Made by a program: the position numbers and the translations under genes | NCBI GenBank assembly: GCA_947166945.1 | Contig: CAMVGH010000019.1 | Coordinates: 1-33,385, forward strand | Reading direction: 5' to 3' | Length of the DNA: 33,385 bases | Source of the DNA: an uncultured Clostridia bacterium | GTDB lineage: Bacteria; Bacillota; Clostridia; Oscillospirales; Ruminococcaceae | Part shown: positions 26,477 to 33,385 of the stretch, piece by piece | Layout: every line of letters begins with the position of its first letter | Numbering within the stretch: the stretch's first letter is position 1 | The notes under the pieces: model-generated | The model's input: only the letters and a program-made list of their open reading frames with translations | Databases searched by the model: none | What the model was told of the DNA's origin: nothing

Positions 26477-27040
26477 CTATGATGCTATCGTTTTTTCGCT
26501 CATCTTTGCATAAACACGCGAATAATCAAGCAATTGTCTGCAATAAGGGCATATCAGCCCTATCTCCAGATGTTCTCCGCGCATCTCGTATCCCAGCTTC
26601 ATAAGTTCGATGGACTTGTCCATTCCTTTACTTTCTTTCAGCAGATAGCTCTTATAACCCTTTTCTCCGTTTTTCAAGGCTTCCTCACGCTGTCTTTTGA
26701 AATTTCCGACAACATTATTGACCGGCAGGGGCAGACAAATAAACCTTACCATATCGTCATATACTGCAAAATCGTTCCACAAAAGGTATGATAATGACTT
26801 TCCGCAGCATGAACATATCAGACCTTCATCTCGCTCCTGATAGATCGCAACTATACGATTAAACAATTCCTCCGATGTGATGTAGCCTTCGAGATACAGC
26901 ATCTCAGCCTCCAGAGTCTTGATCTTGATGTGTATTTCTCGCCTCGTCATAGGCATATCCCTATGTTGTGATACGAAACTGAAGGCATCGGCGCTCGTAT
27001 TTTCCCTCCTTCTCGACCTCATAAGCTCTATTTCCGTCAT
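26477..27040 (-). CDS. Protein with two CxxC pairs, likely zinc-binding, unknown function
   Basis: A 187-residue protein with a strong AAGGAGGGA site 8 nt before its ATG. After a basic N-terminus it has a helical stretch (REIHIKIKTLEAEMLYLEGY), then CSCCGKS near 75 and CPYCRQ near 167. The two pairs could together hold a zinc ion across a split domain. The central part, FKRQREEALKNGEKGYKSYL, is helical. I cannot name the family. It stops in TAG 13 nt before the shared terminator, which shows TAG acts as an ordinary stop here. Confidence 0.72.
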   Translation of the reverse strand: MTEIELMRSRRRENTSADAFSFVSQHRDMPMTRREIHIKIKTLEAEMLYLEGYITSEELFNRIVAIYQERDEGLICSCCGKSLSYLLWNDFAVYDDMVRFICLPLPVNNVVGNFKRQREEALKNGEKGYKSYLLKESKGMDKSIELMKLGYEMRGEHLEIGLICPYCRQLLDYSRVYAKMSEKTIAS

Positions 27041-27132
27041 ACAAAGTCCCTCCTTTCCTCATAATATACATCTGTATTATGATAACGGAAAGAACCATGT
27101 CCTGAAATAAAGATACCATATGTACTCCATCT

Positions 27133-27165
27133 GTATTATAGTTTAAGTCGGTATTATAGTTTAAG
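27133..27165. repeat. Tandem 18-bp repeat containing -10-like boxes
   Basis: GTATTATAGTTTAAG occurs at 27133-27147 and 27151-27165. On the minus strand each copy contains ACTATAATAC, so the pair could offer two -10 boxes for the CxxC gene. Confidence 0.55.
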
Positions 27166-27214
27166 CTGATGGTTCTACTGCCAAAATCGTAAAAAGCACG
27201 TCGATATTTTATGC

Positions 27215-27374
27215 CACGAAAGCTTATTGACAATGAGTTTGAATGCGGTAGGCTGGGATTAGCCGACAGGCGCTTCGGGAGTCTGTGTTGCGTCCGCAGC
27301 AGACCCTCGGAGCACCTGCCGGCTGATGCCTGTCTTCTGCGCTCATCGTGGCTCGTTGTCAATAAGACCGTGAA
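27215..27374. repeat. MITE-like unit 1 with imperfect terminal inverted repeats
   Basis: The left end (CACGAAAGCTTATTGACAAT, continuing to 27241) and the right end (CTCGTTGTCAATAAGACCGTG, ending 27373) are inverted, imperfect copies. The inside is GC-rich and structured and holds no gene. The left end is also repeated perfectly over 27 bp, inverted, at 27955-27981. Confidence 0.6.
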
Positions 27375-27435
27375 ATAAATTATCGATCCCATAAATCATT
27401 ACGATTTCGGGAGGAGAATCAAGCTGATGTCGGTC

Positions 27436-27465
27436 TTGACAAATATGTAAACATTATGGTATAAT
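27436..27465 (+). promoter_or_regulatory. Strong promoter without an obvious gene
   Basis: TTGACA (27436-27441), 18-bp spacer, TATAAT (27460-27465). No well-supported coding sequence follows in the next 400 bp; transcription would run to the hairpin at 27897-27938. Confidence 0.65.
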
Positions 27466-27807
27466 ATGAAATATGTTTCGCTTCAATAATTCTGATCCAT
27501 TCTCGTAATACTCAGCAAGCTTGCGACAGCTTTCGTTGAGCCGCGTCTCATATTACACATTAACGACTACTCCTATTTTATAATTGTCGATAATATGGAT
27601 CCTCGTCAAATCGCAGAAATATTCATAGGCATAGATTTAGCACGGCAGCTAATTTCGAGGCTTCATATCCGTTTAGGTCTCTACATAGATGTAACGGCTA
27701 CAAGGCAATGCGGCAACAAACGAATATGTCTTGTATTCATTACCTTTTACGAGATCGTTGTAAGGGGTATTACATTCTGCCTAATCATAACCGATGAAAA
27801 AGAGGTT

Positions 27808-27938
27808 ATTATATGCTATCATTGTGCCTATAATCACACTCTATCAAGTGCGACAAACGCCGATTTTACGGTACTATTTACAACACAAAACAACAAAAAA
27901 GACATATAGCCTAAATTCAAAAAGGCTATATGTCTTTT
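27808..27938 (+). repeat. Repeat unit with 16-bp hairpin (copy B), terminator-like
   Basis: This is the partner of the unit at 17207-17340, in inverse orientation. It ends in a perfect stem, AAAAGACATATAGCCT (27897-27912) with AGGCTATATGTCTTTT (27923-27938). The 90 bp before it match copy A at about 70%. It can end transcription from the promoter at 27436. Confidence 0.7.
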
Positions 27939-27954
27939 GTTAGTAGACCACACA

Positions 27955-28104
27955 CAAACTCATTGTCAATAAGCTTTCGTGTCATTAACTCAGCCGTAGT
28001 GCTCGTTTAATACCCACATCAAGCGGATATGCCGCTTAATTCTCTACTACCCGTGCTGCCTGATTATCTCACACATTGATGCTCGTTGTCAATAAAACCG
28101 TGGA
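27955..28104. repeat. MITE-like unit 2, ends related to unit 1
   Basis: CAAACTCATTGTCAATAAGC onwards (27955-27981) is the perfect inverse of 27215-27241. CTCGTTGTCAATAAAACCGTG (ending 28103) matches the right end of unit 1 in direct orientation. The interior differs from unit 1. Confidence 0.55.
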
Positions 28105-28181
28105 ATAGACTCAAATGCAGTCAAATTCCACCTAGACCTACCGGATAAGAGCCAAATCCAGTAACTCTACTGAACCTAATA

Positions 28182-29030
28182 CTAATGCAATATCATGCCA
28201 TCCTCTCTTAATCGCCAACCCTCATCAGCTTTAACAAGCAACCCTTGTGTAAAATGATAATAACGTTTCCATATGCCATCATCATCTTTATATTCCTCTG
28301 GAGCCGATATAATAAATTTGGCACATCTATCATCTTCATCAAATATAACAATTTTACGATAAGGCTTCGACCAAAGTACGGCACTGGAAGAACCTTCAAA
28401 CCATGAAACACATAGTTCTCCATCTAGATCGATAAAAGAAGACCGGTTTTTATCGCAGAAAGTATCTAAATCATATTCCACAGAATAAATAGAACAATAA
28501 TAGCTAAAGAGCTCTTGCATACTTCGACATCCAAACATTTCGTCTTTCTCCACAGGGCGAAATCCACCTTTTCTTGCTTCTTCATAGCTGGAAGAAGCAC
28601 TGCCGACATTAGTCACATGGGAAGTATAGTCAATTGATTTGTCTATAAGATTTTCCAATATTTGATACAACTCCCAGTTGTTGCTATAGCGTTCTGTTGC
28701 CATTATAAATCCGGCATCATCAGAAGATTCAACATTCCAAAAACAGTCTTCGTCTGCAATAAAAGAATACTGTCCGCTCTTATCATTATATTTATATTCT
28801 GCAGGACACTTTTCGGTTGCTTTTGTATTTGATTTATTTACATCGGCGTACTCATTACTCTGCACAGAGCTTTCCATTTCTTTGTATTCATCATAATAAG
28901 ATTGAGTAGTTATAATGACTTCTTTTGTTGATATTTGCTCATTTAGTATATCAACTTGTTTTCTTTCAGTCGAACAACAACACAACGCCAAAATATACAT
29001 TAATAATATGATTGTAATTTTTTTCTTCAT
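28182..29030 (-). CDS. Predicted lipoprotein, unknown function
   Basis: A 282-residue protein. The signal MKKKITIILLMYILAL ends in a Cys-rich lipobox (ALCCCS). A Glu/Ser-rich linker precedes a mature domain with FIDLDGELCVSWFEG, KIVIFDEDDRCAKFII and YYHFTQGLLVKADEGWRL, a beta-rich pattern like NTF2- or DUF-type extracytoplasmic domains, but I cannot name it. It follows the secreted peptidase-like gene by 15 nt and is probably co-transcribed, so it may be that protein's partner or protective factor. It ends in TAG. Confidence 0.75.
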   Translation of the reverse strand: MKKKITIILLMYILALCCCSTERKQVDILNEQISTKEVIITTQSYYDEYKEMESSVQSNEYADVNKSNTKATEKCPAEYKYNDKSGQYSFIADEDCFWNVESSDDAGFIMATERYSNNWELYQILENLIDKSIDYTSHVTNVGSASSSYEEARKGGFRPVEKDEMFGCRSMQELFSYYCSIYSVEYDLDTFCDKNRSSFIDLDGELCVSWFEGSSSAVLWSKPYRKIVIFDEDDRCAKFIISAPEEYKDDDGIWKRYYHFTQGLLVKADEGWRLREDGMILH

Positions 29031-29045
29031 ATTACATATACGCTA

Positions 29046-30656
29046 TTAGTAAAATGCTCCCACGCCTTTAATATTATTTTTATTATAAGTATATGTATCA
29101 TATACAGGCGACGAACTAAATGTTGCACAACCATTAAAGAGTACCCCTTCAGCGCCGCTTAGGTTTGAAGCATAAGGGTCTAAAACATAATATCTTTTAT
29201 TTATATCAGTTTCAGAGCTTTTATAACCATAGAATATAATGAAATGCGAGTGATCACCGTTTATAAGTTTCACAATAGCAGCGCCGTATTGGTTAATATA
29301 ATTATCAATTTTTGTTCTTTTAAAATCCTCCGTTTTATTTGCTAAATCTACAGATGTATATGTGCAGTCAAAATTGTTTCCTATTATCGTTGTAGATACA
29401 AAGCATGGTCCACTGCTGCTATTTGAAGGCAGCGTCTGTTCTTCTGTTCTATCTGTTAACGTCCTTCCATCAAGATTATTATTAGCTAGCATTACTGTAA
29501 ACGGGTCAGCAAACATATCTCCATCATACCCAGTTCTATAGTCTTTTCCATCCATAGTTAAATTCTTTTTTCTAAGCATCATTGCTATACTTGAAATAAA
29601 GCAACCTTCACGCATCCAATCATAATCACTAGTTGATGAACTGTAGAAGCATCTACTAGGATTATTTGCATTAGAAAATGTGAGCGAATCTAAATATTCA
29701 TCGTTCCAAAAAGAAATGTTTGAAATTTTACTTGCTTTTTGACTGTAAAACGGATAATTATTTATATTATTCACATTTAAATAATAATTCGCTCCACTTG
29801 TTGTACCAGAATTAATAACCTTAATATAAAATCCACTATATCCTGAGGTACTATTGCAATTATTAAATCGAATAAATTCGTCAGCTCCAGTCGGTTTATT
29901 GCTATAAGCTAAATAGTAATGGGGCGATACACCGGAATATAACTGAATATCATAATTATAGCCATTGGGAACTGCTAATGTTATATCAAGATAACCGTAG
30001 CTAATATCCAAAGGAACTTCAAGATAATAATAGTCCACATCAGACGTTGACGACAATTTCCCCATCATAGTCTTACACGATTCTATTGTATTAGCGTTAC
30101 TATAGGAATTGTTCGGCTCGCTTTCAGTTTCCATTGATATGTTTCTTGGCTGTGAATCGTCCACAACCTCGGAATAAATGATATCTACATACAGCTTATC
30201 ATACTCATTTGTTGTAACCGCAAGTTTGCCTGTATAACTTTTTGAGTTATGAGTTGCATCAAACTCATATACTTTGTTAATTAAAACTTCTGATGATGTT
30301 AAGATGTTTTTTGACGTGTTATTAAGTATTCGAGATGTTTTATCCCAATATAAACAAAACTCGTAATCTGCTTTGTCTTTAGAAGAAATTGATATTTTAT
30401 ATTCAATTTCAGCTTCTTTTAATTTTTCTGTTCCTAAACTACTTCTTTCAGACGAAGAGTAATGTAACGATGAATCATTATACTCCAAGCAAATATCAAA
30501 CGGAAAATCTTCATTGTCATTTGTAGGAACAATAATTGATAATTCTGACGGTGTTTGAACCATTCTCTCGCCTTCAGCGTTAACGGTTTCTGCAAGCCCT
30601 ATTGTCATTGAGCCTGCAATAAAAAGCGCTAATGTATTTTTTACTAATTTATGCAT
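29046..30656 (-). CDS. Secreted protein with PPC domain and C39-like peptidase domain
   Basis: A 536-residue exported protein. The signal peptide MHKLVKNTLALFIAGSMTIGL ends near NAEGE without a lipobox. An N-terminal beta region (about 40-165) is followed by a pre-peptidase C-terminal-type domain (SEPNNSYSNANTI, then STSDVDYYYLEV, to about 298). The last 230 residues form a papain/C39-like fold with REGCFISSIAMML (Cys about 352), DHSHFIIFYGY (His about 471) and YYVLDPYA (Asp about 493). Together these form a plausible Cys-His-Asp triad. AAAGGA precedes the ATG at 30656; the frame reaches 30683, but no site supports it. It would act outside the cell on a peptide or wall substrate. Confidence 0.85.
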   Translation of the reverse strand: MHKLVKNTLALFIAGSMTIGLAETVNAEGERMVQTPSELSIIVPTNDNEDFPFDICLEYNDSSLHYSSSERSSLGTEKLKEAEIEYKISISSKDKADYEFCLYWDKTSRILNNTSKNILTSSEVLINKVYEFDATHNSKSYTGKLAVTTNEYDKLYVDIIYSEVVDDSQPRNISMETESEPNNSYSNANTIESCKTMMGKLSSTSDVDYYYLEVPLDISYGYLDITLAVPNGYNYDIQLYSGVSPHYYLAYSNKPTGADEFIRFNNCNSTSGYSGFYIKVINSGTTSGANYYLNVNNINNYPFYSQKASKISNISFWNDEYLDSLTFSNANNPSRCFYSSSTSDYDWMREGCFISSIAMMLRKKNLTMDGKDYRTGYDGDMFADPFTVMLANNNLDGRTLTDRTEEQTLPSNSSSGPCFVSTTIIGNNFDCTYTSVDLANKTEDFKRTKIDNYINQYGAAIVKLINGDHSHFIIFYGYKSSETDINKRYYVLDPYASNLSGAEGVLFNGCATFSSSPVYDTYTYNKNNIKGVGAFY

Positions 30657-30701
30657 TTGGGATTCCTTTCTGTTGTATCGCAATTAATGCAAAATATACT
30701 T

Positions 30702-30719
30702 TGTACACAGGCGTGTACA
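30702..30719. promoter_or_regulatory. Palindromic operator-like site before the peptidase gene
   Basis: TGTACAC and GTGTACA around a 4-nt spacer. It lies about 45 bp before the start codon of the peptidase-like gene and resembles the palindrome at 6180-6196. Confidence 0.5.
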
Positions 30720-30751
30720 CTTGTGTTTTCTGTAAGGCAATTTTTAAAATC

Positions 30752-31150
30752 TTAGTATGTTGATGTTACCGATTTAGTCACAGTCTCACTTATGCCATTT
30801 CTATTCACAGTGGCTGTTATGGTCAAAGAATATGTTTTCCCAGAAGATACACCACTTGTGGATTTTGAAAAAGTAAATAGAGAGCCTGTCGCTGATAAAC
30901 CGCTCCACGTTTTGACTACACTTCCATTGTTATCTCTTAAGACAACACTACCATTTGTGATACTTGTTGTTCCACTTTTCCCTGTTATTGAAGCTTCACA
31001 ATATGCTTTATCATTAGTAAATGTTAATCTCACAACAATTGTGTTTGTGTTGACATATTGAAGCGAAGCCCCAACATTCGCTGATAAACAGAATAACGTA
31101 CATATTACCAGCATAATCGAAATTGTTGATTTAATTAAATTTTTTATAAT
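30752..31150 (-). CDS. Small secreted Ig-like protein with a probable ATT start codon
   Basis: About 132 residues. A signal peptide runs from KNLIKSTISIMLVICTLFCL to the cleavage region ANVGAS, and the mature part is an all-beta domain (NTIVVRLTFTNDKAYCEASI, then KTYSLTITATVNRNG and ETVTKSVTSTY) of the Ig-like kind. The first in-frame ATG (31112-31114) would delete the charged part of the signal. AAGGAGG (31156-31162) instead lies 5 nt before ATT (31148-31150), and no ATG, GTG or TTG is in frame there, so ATT, or the following ATA, looks like the start. It lies between the peptidase-like gene and the anti-sigma gene. Confidence 0.75.
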   Translation of the reverse strand: MIKNLIKSTISIMLVICTLFCLSANVGASLQYVNTNTIVVRLTFTNDKAYCEASITGKSGTTSITNGSVVLRDNNGSVVKTWSGLSATGSLFTFSKSTSGVSSGKTYSLTITATVNRNGISETVTKSVTSTY

Positions 31151-31220
31151 ACCAACCTCCTTTATTGCCTTACACTAATATAAACAACAGAAAACTCTTA
31201 TTTACTGCATTTTTTCTGAA

Positions 31221-31925
31221 TTATTTAGTCCGTTTCAAATTTTCGGCGATTTTAACAATTTCTCCTTTGCTTAATTGTGCACTAATACAATATAAGTAAT
31301 AATTATCATGCCACATTAATATATTGCTATCATTATTATCTATCGCTTCATAATAATTAAACATATTACTGTTTTTTTCTATTTTTTCATATTTATGTGT
31401 TTCGTTATCAATAGATATTGAAGTGCCTTCATTTTTCCCATATTCAAAATATATTTGATGATCGTTTGTATCGTCATAAATAAGGGTAACACTATTATTA
31501 TTGTAATAAATCGTCCTCAGGTCATATCCATAGGGAACATAACCAAATTTAATATTCTTATCAAATTCTTCCGATGAATTATAATTAATAAAAGTATAGC
31601 TGTCATTCGTAGAAAAAATTTCTTTAATTACATTTTCCACTGCGGCATATACACTTGGTTGCGTAAGAAAACCACCGAACAAAAATCCAAATACAGCCGC
31701 AACTGTAACAATAGCTTTTTTGGTTATTCTAAAAACAGCTATAGATCGTTCTTTTAAATTTATATTATTACCCACTATTTTTATAGTTTTTTCAAATTTG
31801 TTTGAGTATGTGTGTTCTTTTGATAGTGACATTAGTTCAATTAATTCTTCCTCATACATAGATACAAGTGCATCATTGAGCAATATATCAAAAATAGCCT
31901 CATTTGTTTTCATTCTCATTGTCAT
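31221..31925 (-). CDS. Probable anti-sigma factor with DUF4367-like outer domain
   Basis: A 234-residue single-pass membrane protein. The N-terminal about 65 residues are cytoplasmic and helical (FDILLNDALVSMYEEELIEL), the usual anti-sigma part. A membrane segment follows (AIVTVAAVFGFLFGGFL, about 72-88). The outer domain has YVPYGYDLRTIYYNNNS and a WHDNYYLYCISAQLSKGEIVKIAE ending, which is the DUF4367 pattern. The ATG at 31925 is 6 nt after GGAGG. It overlaps the ECF sigma gene by 26 nt, the standard arrangement for a sigma/anti-sigma pair. It would hold the sigma factor at the membrane until an outside signal arrives. Confidence 0.85.
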   Translation of the reverse strand: MTMRMKTNEAIFDILLNDALVSMYEEELIELMSLSKEHTYSNKFEKTIKIVGNNINLKERSIAVFRITKKAIVTVAAVFGFLFGGFLTQPSVYAAVENVIKEIFSTNDSYTFINYNSSEEFDKNIKFGYVPYGYDLRTIYYNNNSVTLIYDDTNDHQIYFEYGKNEGTSISIDNETHKYEKIEKNSNMFNYYEAIDNNDSNILMWHDNYYLYCISAQLSKGEIVKIAENLKRTK

Positions 31926-32463
31926 TTTCAACCTCCAATCGTTTAATTAACAGCTTTTTCCCCCTGTAAACACGGGATTCAACTGTTCGTTTAGGTATTT
32001 TTAACATTTCTGAAATATCGTCTGTTTTATAACCGTAAACCAATTTTAACATCAAAATATCACTATATATTTTATCAAGTTTTTTTAATTCTGTAATAAG
32101 TTTTTCATACCCCTCTCTTGTTATAAGTGATGTTAGCAAATCAGTAGATATATCGACAATTTCATCGACCTCGTCGATAGGAACAGTTTCACCTAAATGT
32201 TCGGACTTCATCATATTTATTGCAGTGTTCCTAATAATAATAACAATAAAAGCAGCAGTTTTACTGCAATCAGCTGCTGAAATATTAGAAATATTTTTAG
32301 CTATCTTCAAAAAGCTTTCTTGAACTGCTTCTTCAGCAAGTGATGGATTGTGTAAAATAGACATTGCTTTATAAAACATCATATCTTTGTACCGATAATA
32401 AATTTCATTAAATTTTTCCTTGTCAGTAGGCTCATCTATAAGAGCAAGATACATTCCAATCAT
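31900..32463 (-). CDS. ECF-type RNA polymerase sigma factor
   Basis: A 187-residue ECF sigma factor. Region 2 (FNEIYYRYKDMMFYKAMSIL with AEEAVQESFLKIAKNI, about 18-60) and region 4 (LKKLDKIYSDILMLKLVYGY, then TDDISEMLKIPKRTVESRVY with its helix-turn-helix, about 125-170) are plain. It starts behind AGGTGATG and leads an operon-like run of genes on the minus strand, with the likely anti-sigma factor next. The secreted proteins at 28182-31150 are candidate members of its regulon. The region upstream is AT-rich, and a junction to GC-richer sequence lies within about 70 bp. Confidence 0.92.
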   Translation of the reverse strand: MIGMYLALIDEPTDKEKFNEIYYRYKDMMFYKAMSILHNPSLAEEAVQESFLKIAKNISNISAADCSKTAAFIVIIIRNTAINMMKSEHLGETVPIDEVDEIVDISTDLLTSLITREGYEKLITELKKLDKIYSDILMLKLVYGYKTDDISEMLKIPKRTVESRVYRGKKLLIKRLEVENDNENENK

Positions 32464-32529
32464 AATATTTCATCACCTATCTATACCATATAATATGTTT
32501 TATTTACATATATTGCTAAATTTATTTAT

Positions 32530-32761
32530 CAAGCATTTCGGGGAATACGACGAAAACCGTGTTACGATCATCGAGGATATCTGCGCGGCGGCGAAAGGCT
32601 ATGAAATTCTTGCATATAACGCCCTTCGCAGAGAGCAAGAGCAGACGAAGAAGCCTGCAAAGCCGAAAGCAGCAGTCCCCGATGATACTTCCGAGAATAA
32701 ACCGCAGGAGGTGACCGACAATGCCGACGATCAGAGCGACAAGCCTTCGACTGAATCTTAA
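32530..32761 (+). pseudogene. C-terminal remnant of a ParM-like actin-type segregation protein
   Basis: The frame reads FIKHFGEYDENRVTIIEDIC, then AAAKGYEILAYNALRREQ and a Lys/Pro/Asp-rich tail to a stop at 32761. The AxAKGYEILAYNAL string is typical of the end of ParM/StbA-like plasmid actins. There is no start codon or ribosome site. GC content rises sharply near 32535, so the N-terminal part seems to have been removed by insertion of the sigma/secretion module. It overlaps the next gene, as ParM and ParR genes usually do. The ParM identity is moderate; the truncation is clear. Confidence 0.55.
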
Positions 32762-33023
32762 TAAACCCGAACATCGTCAGGCGTGGGAATATTTGCAGAC
32801 TCTCGATAATACGGAGTTCAAGTCGTTGACTTCCGCGATTGTCGCAGCAGCCAACGACTACTTCGGCAGATATTTTCGCCGGAAGGAGGACCCGTATCTC
32901 GAAACCCGTGAGCGCGAGGAAAAATTCGTCGGGGAGATCGTGGCGGCAGTAGAACGTTCAGCAGAAAAAGCACTTCCGTCTTTTCTCGCCGCTTGTATCG
33001 CAGAAATTCTGAACAGCAACTGA
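32721..33023 (+). CDS. ParR-like DNA-binding partition protein, possibly shortened
   Basis: A 100-residue protein. AGGAGGTGA 7 nt before the ATG supports the start. The N-terminus TIRATSLRLNLNKPEHRQAW resembles ribbon-helix-helix ParR proteins that bind centromere-like repeats and couple to ParM. It stops at TGA (33021-33023), but the same frame goes on with NFSVPAQSSSPAEKVENDD to an acidic tail and a TAG at 33114-33116. Such DxDxDFIGG-like tails end related proteins, so the TGA may be a nonsense change. Overlap with the ParM-like remnant fits a plasmid or ICE partition locus. Confidence 0.6.
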   Translation: MPTIRATSLRLNLNKPEHRQAWEYLQTLDNTEFKSLTSAIVAAANDYFGRYFRRKEDPYLETREREEKFVGEIVAAVERSAEKALPSFLAACIAEILNSN

Positions 33024-33116
33024 AATTTCAGCGTCCCCGCACAGAGTTCCTCGCCTGCTGAAAAAGTCGAAAATGACGACATTTCGGACGTCGATCTCGA
33101 CTTTATCGGAGGATAG

Positions 33117-33385
33117 CAAAAAGCTCCCTCTGTAGCGCCAATTTTTTCGCGACAAATTCCGATTTCGTGCAGATCTGATACCGATTTTCTGCGCCGTGAA
33201 AATTATATACCAATCGGCGCAGAAAATGGTACTGCACCGGTACCAAAATCGCAGAGAAACGGTAGCACAGCACATTTGCATCGCCTCTGACTGCCGGAGT
33301 ATAGCCAAACAAATAAATTTACGGCGGTCTGAGGCGATAGGCAGGTAGCACCGCTGGCTATACAAATCCCGACTAATGGCGGGCT
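33117..33385. other. Non-coding region with strong hairpins
   Basis: ATTTTCTGCGCCG (33184-33196) and CGGCGCAGAAAAT (33215-33227) are perfect inverted arms with an 18-nt loop. GTATAGCC (about 33299-33306) recurs inverted near 33353. It follows a partition-type gene, so it could be a centromere-like or transfer-origin region, but no known site is recognised. Confidence 0.4.

Larger units (their letters stand above)
27041..28181. other. Repeat-rich non-coding region
   Basis: About 1.1 kb without a gene I can support. It holds the tandem repeat at 27133, the two MITE-like units, a strong promoter and repeat copy B. A 104-codon plus frame (27595-27909) has no ribosome binding site, and its end lies in the repeat. 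Confidence 0.6.

Noticed and set aside
26961..27392. A 143-codon minus-strand frame overlapping the start of the CxxC gene.
   Set aside because: It crosses a MITE-like unit and the tandem repeat, and the overlapped gene has a strong ribosome site and better coding character.
27595..27909. A 104-codon plus-strand reading frame.
   Set aside because: It has no ribosome binding site or family motif, and its last third lies in the dispersed repeat and hairpin.
1..33385. CRISPR arrays, tRNA or rRNA genes.
   Set aside because: I saw no regularly spaced direct repeats with unique spacers, and no cloverleaf or rRNA-like sequence.

Overview
The window looks like an accessory or mobile region of a low-GC Firmicute, most likely a Ruminococcus-type gut or rumen Clostridium (Oscillospiraceae). 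The reasons are AGGAGG ribosome binding sites, ALPHA-type -35/-10 promoters, several lipoproteins with Firmicutes-style signals, DUF4367-type anti-sigma architecture and XRE regulators. Base composition is patchy: the left and right ends are GC-richer, while the block at about 6.2-11.6 kb and the secretion module at about 28.2-32.5 kb are very AT-rich, which suggests separate acquisitions. This host assignment is an inference.

Layout. 1-2 kb (minus): a RecD2-type helicase broken by an in-frame amber codon. 2.5-4.2 kb (plus): a sigma-70 factor and a lipoprotein, closed by a terminator. 4.6-5.5 kb (minus): a complete tyrosine recombinase with its own promoter, followed by a small unknown gene. 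6.2-11.6 kb: a 5.3-kb segment bounded by perfect 41-bp inverted repeats. It holds two glycosyltransferases reading inward from the left and a 1080-residue Mrr-nuclease/STAND-ATPase/TPR protein reading inward from the right. 11.8-13 kb: a metallo-beta-lactamase-fold protein. 13.4-17.1 kb: a three-gene ABC-3C operon (nuclease-like protein, middle component, SMC-like ATPase). 17.5-23.9 kb (minus): an integrase remnant, a helicase with a nuclease-like tail, and a decayed type I restriction-modification locus (hsdS with a frameshift and an amber codon, hsdM split by a 212-bp element) behind an XRE regulator. 24-24.5 kb: a remnant of an adenosine-deaminase protein resembling RdrB of RADAR. 24.6-28.1 kb: a lipoprotein, an XRE regulator, a CxxC protein and a repeat-rich non-coding stretch. 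28.2-32.5 kb (minus): an ECF sigma factor, its likely anti-sigma factor, two secreted proteins and a lipoprotein. 32.5-33.4 kb: the truncated end of a ParM-like gene and a ParR-like partner from a plasmid or ICE backbone.

How it may work together. Much of 6-24.5 kb reads as a defence island. The most striking signal is the 5.3-kb cassette. A near-perfect promoter (TTGACA, 17 bp, TATAAT) lies just outside the left repeat. Both repeats carry the same ribosome binding site and TTG start codon, and a tyrosine recombinase is encoded next door. Inverting the segment would take the promoter from the glycosyltransferases and give it to the Avs-like defence protein. I propose a phase-variable switch between surface glycan modification and an intracellular antiviral NTPase. 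It is read from sequence only and inversion has not been shown.
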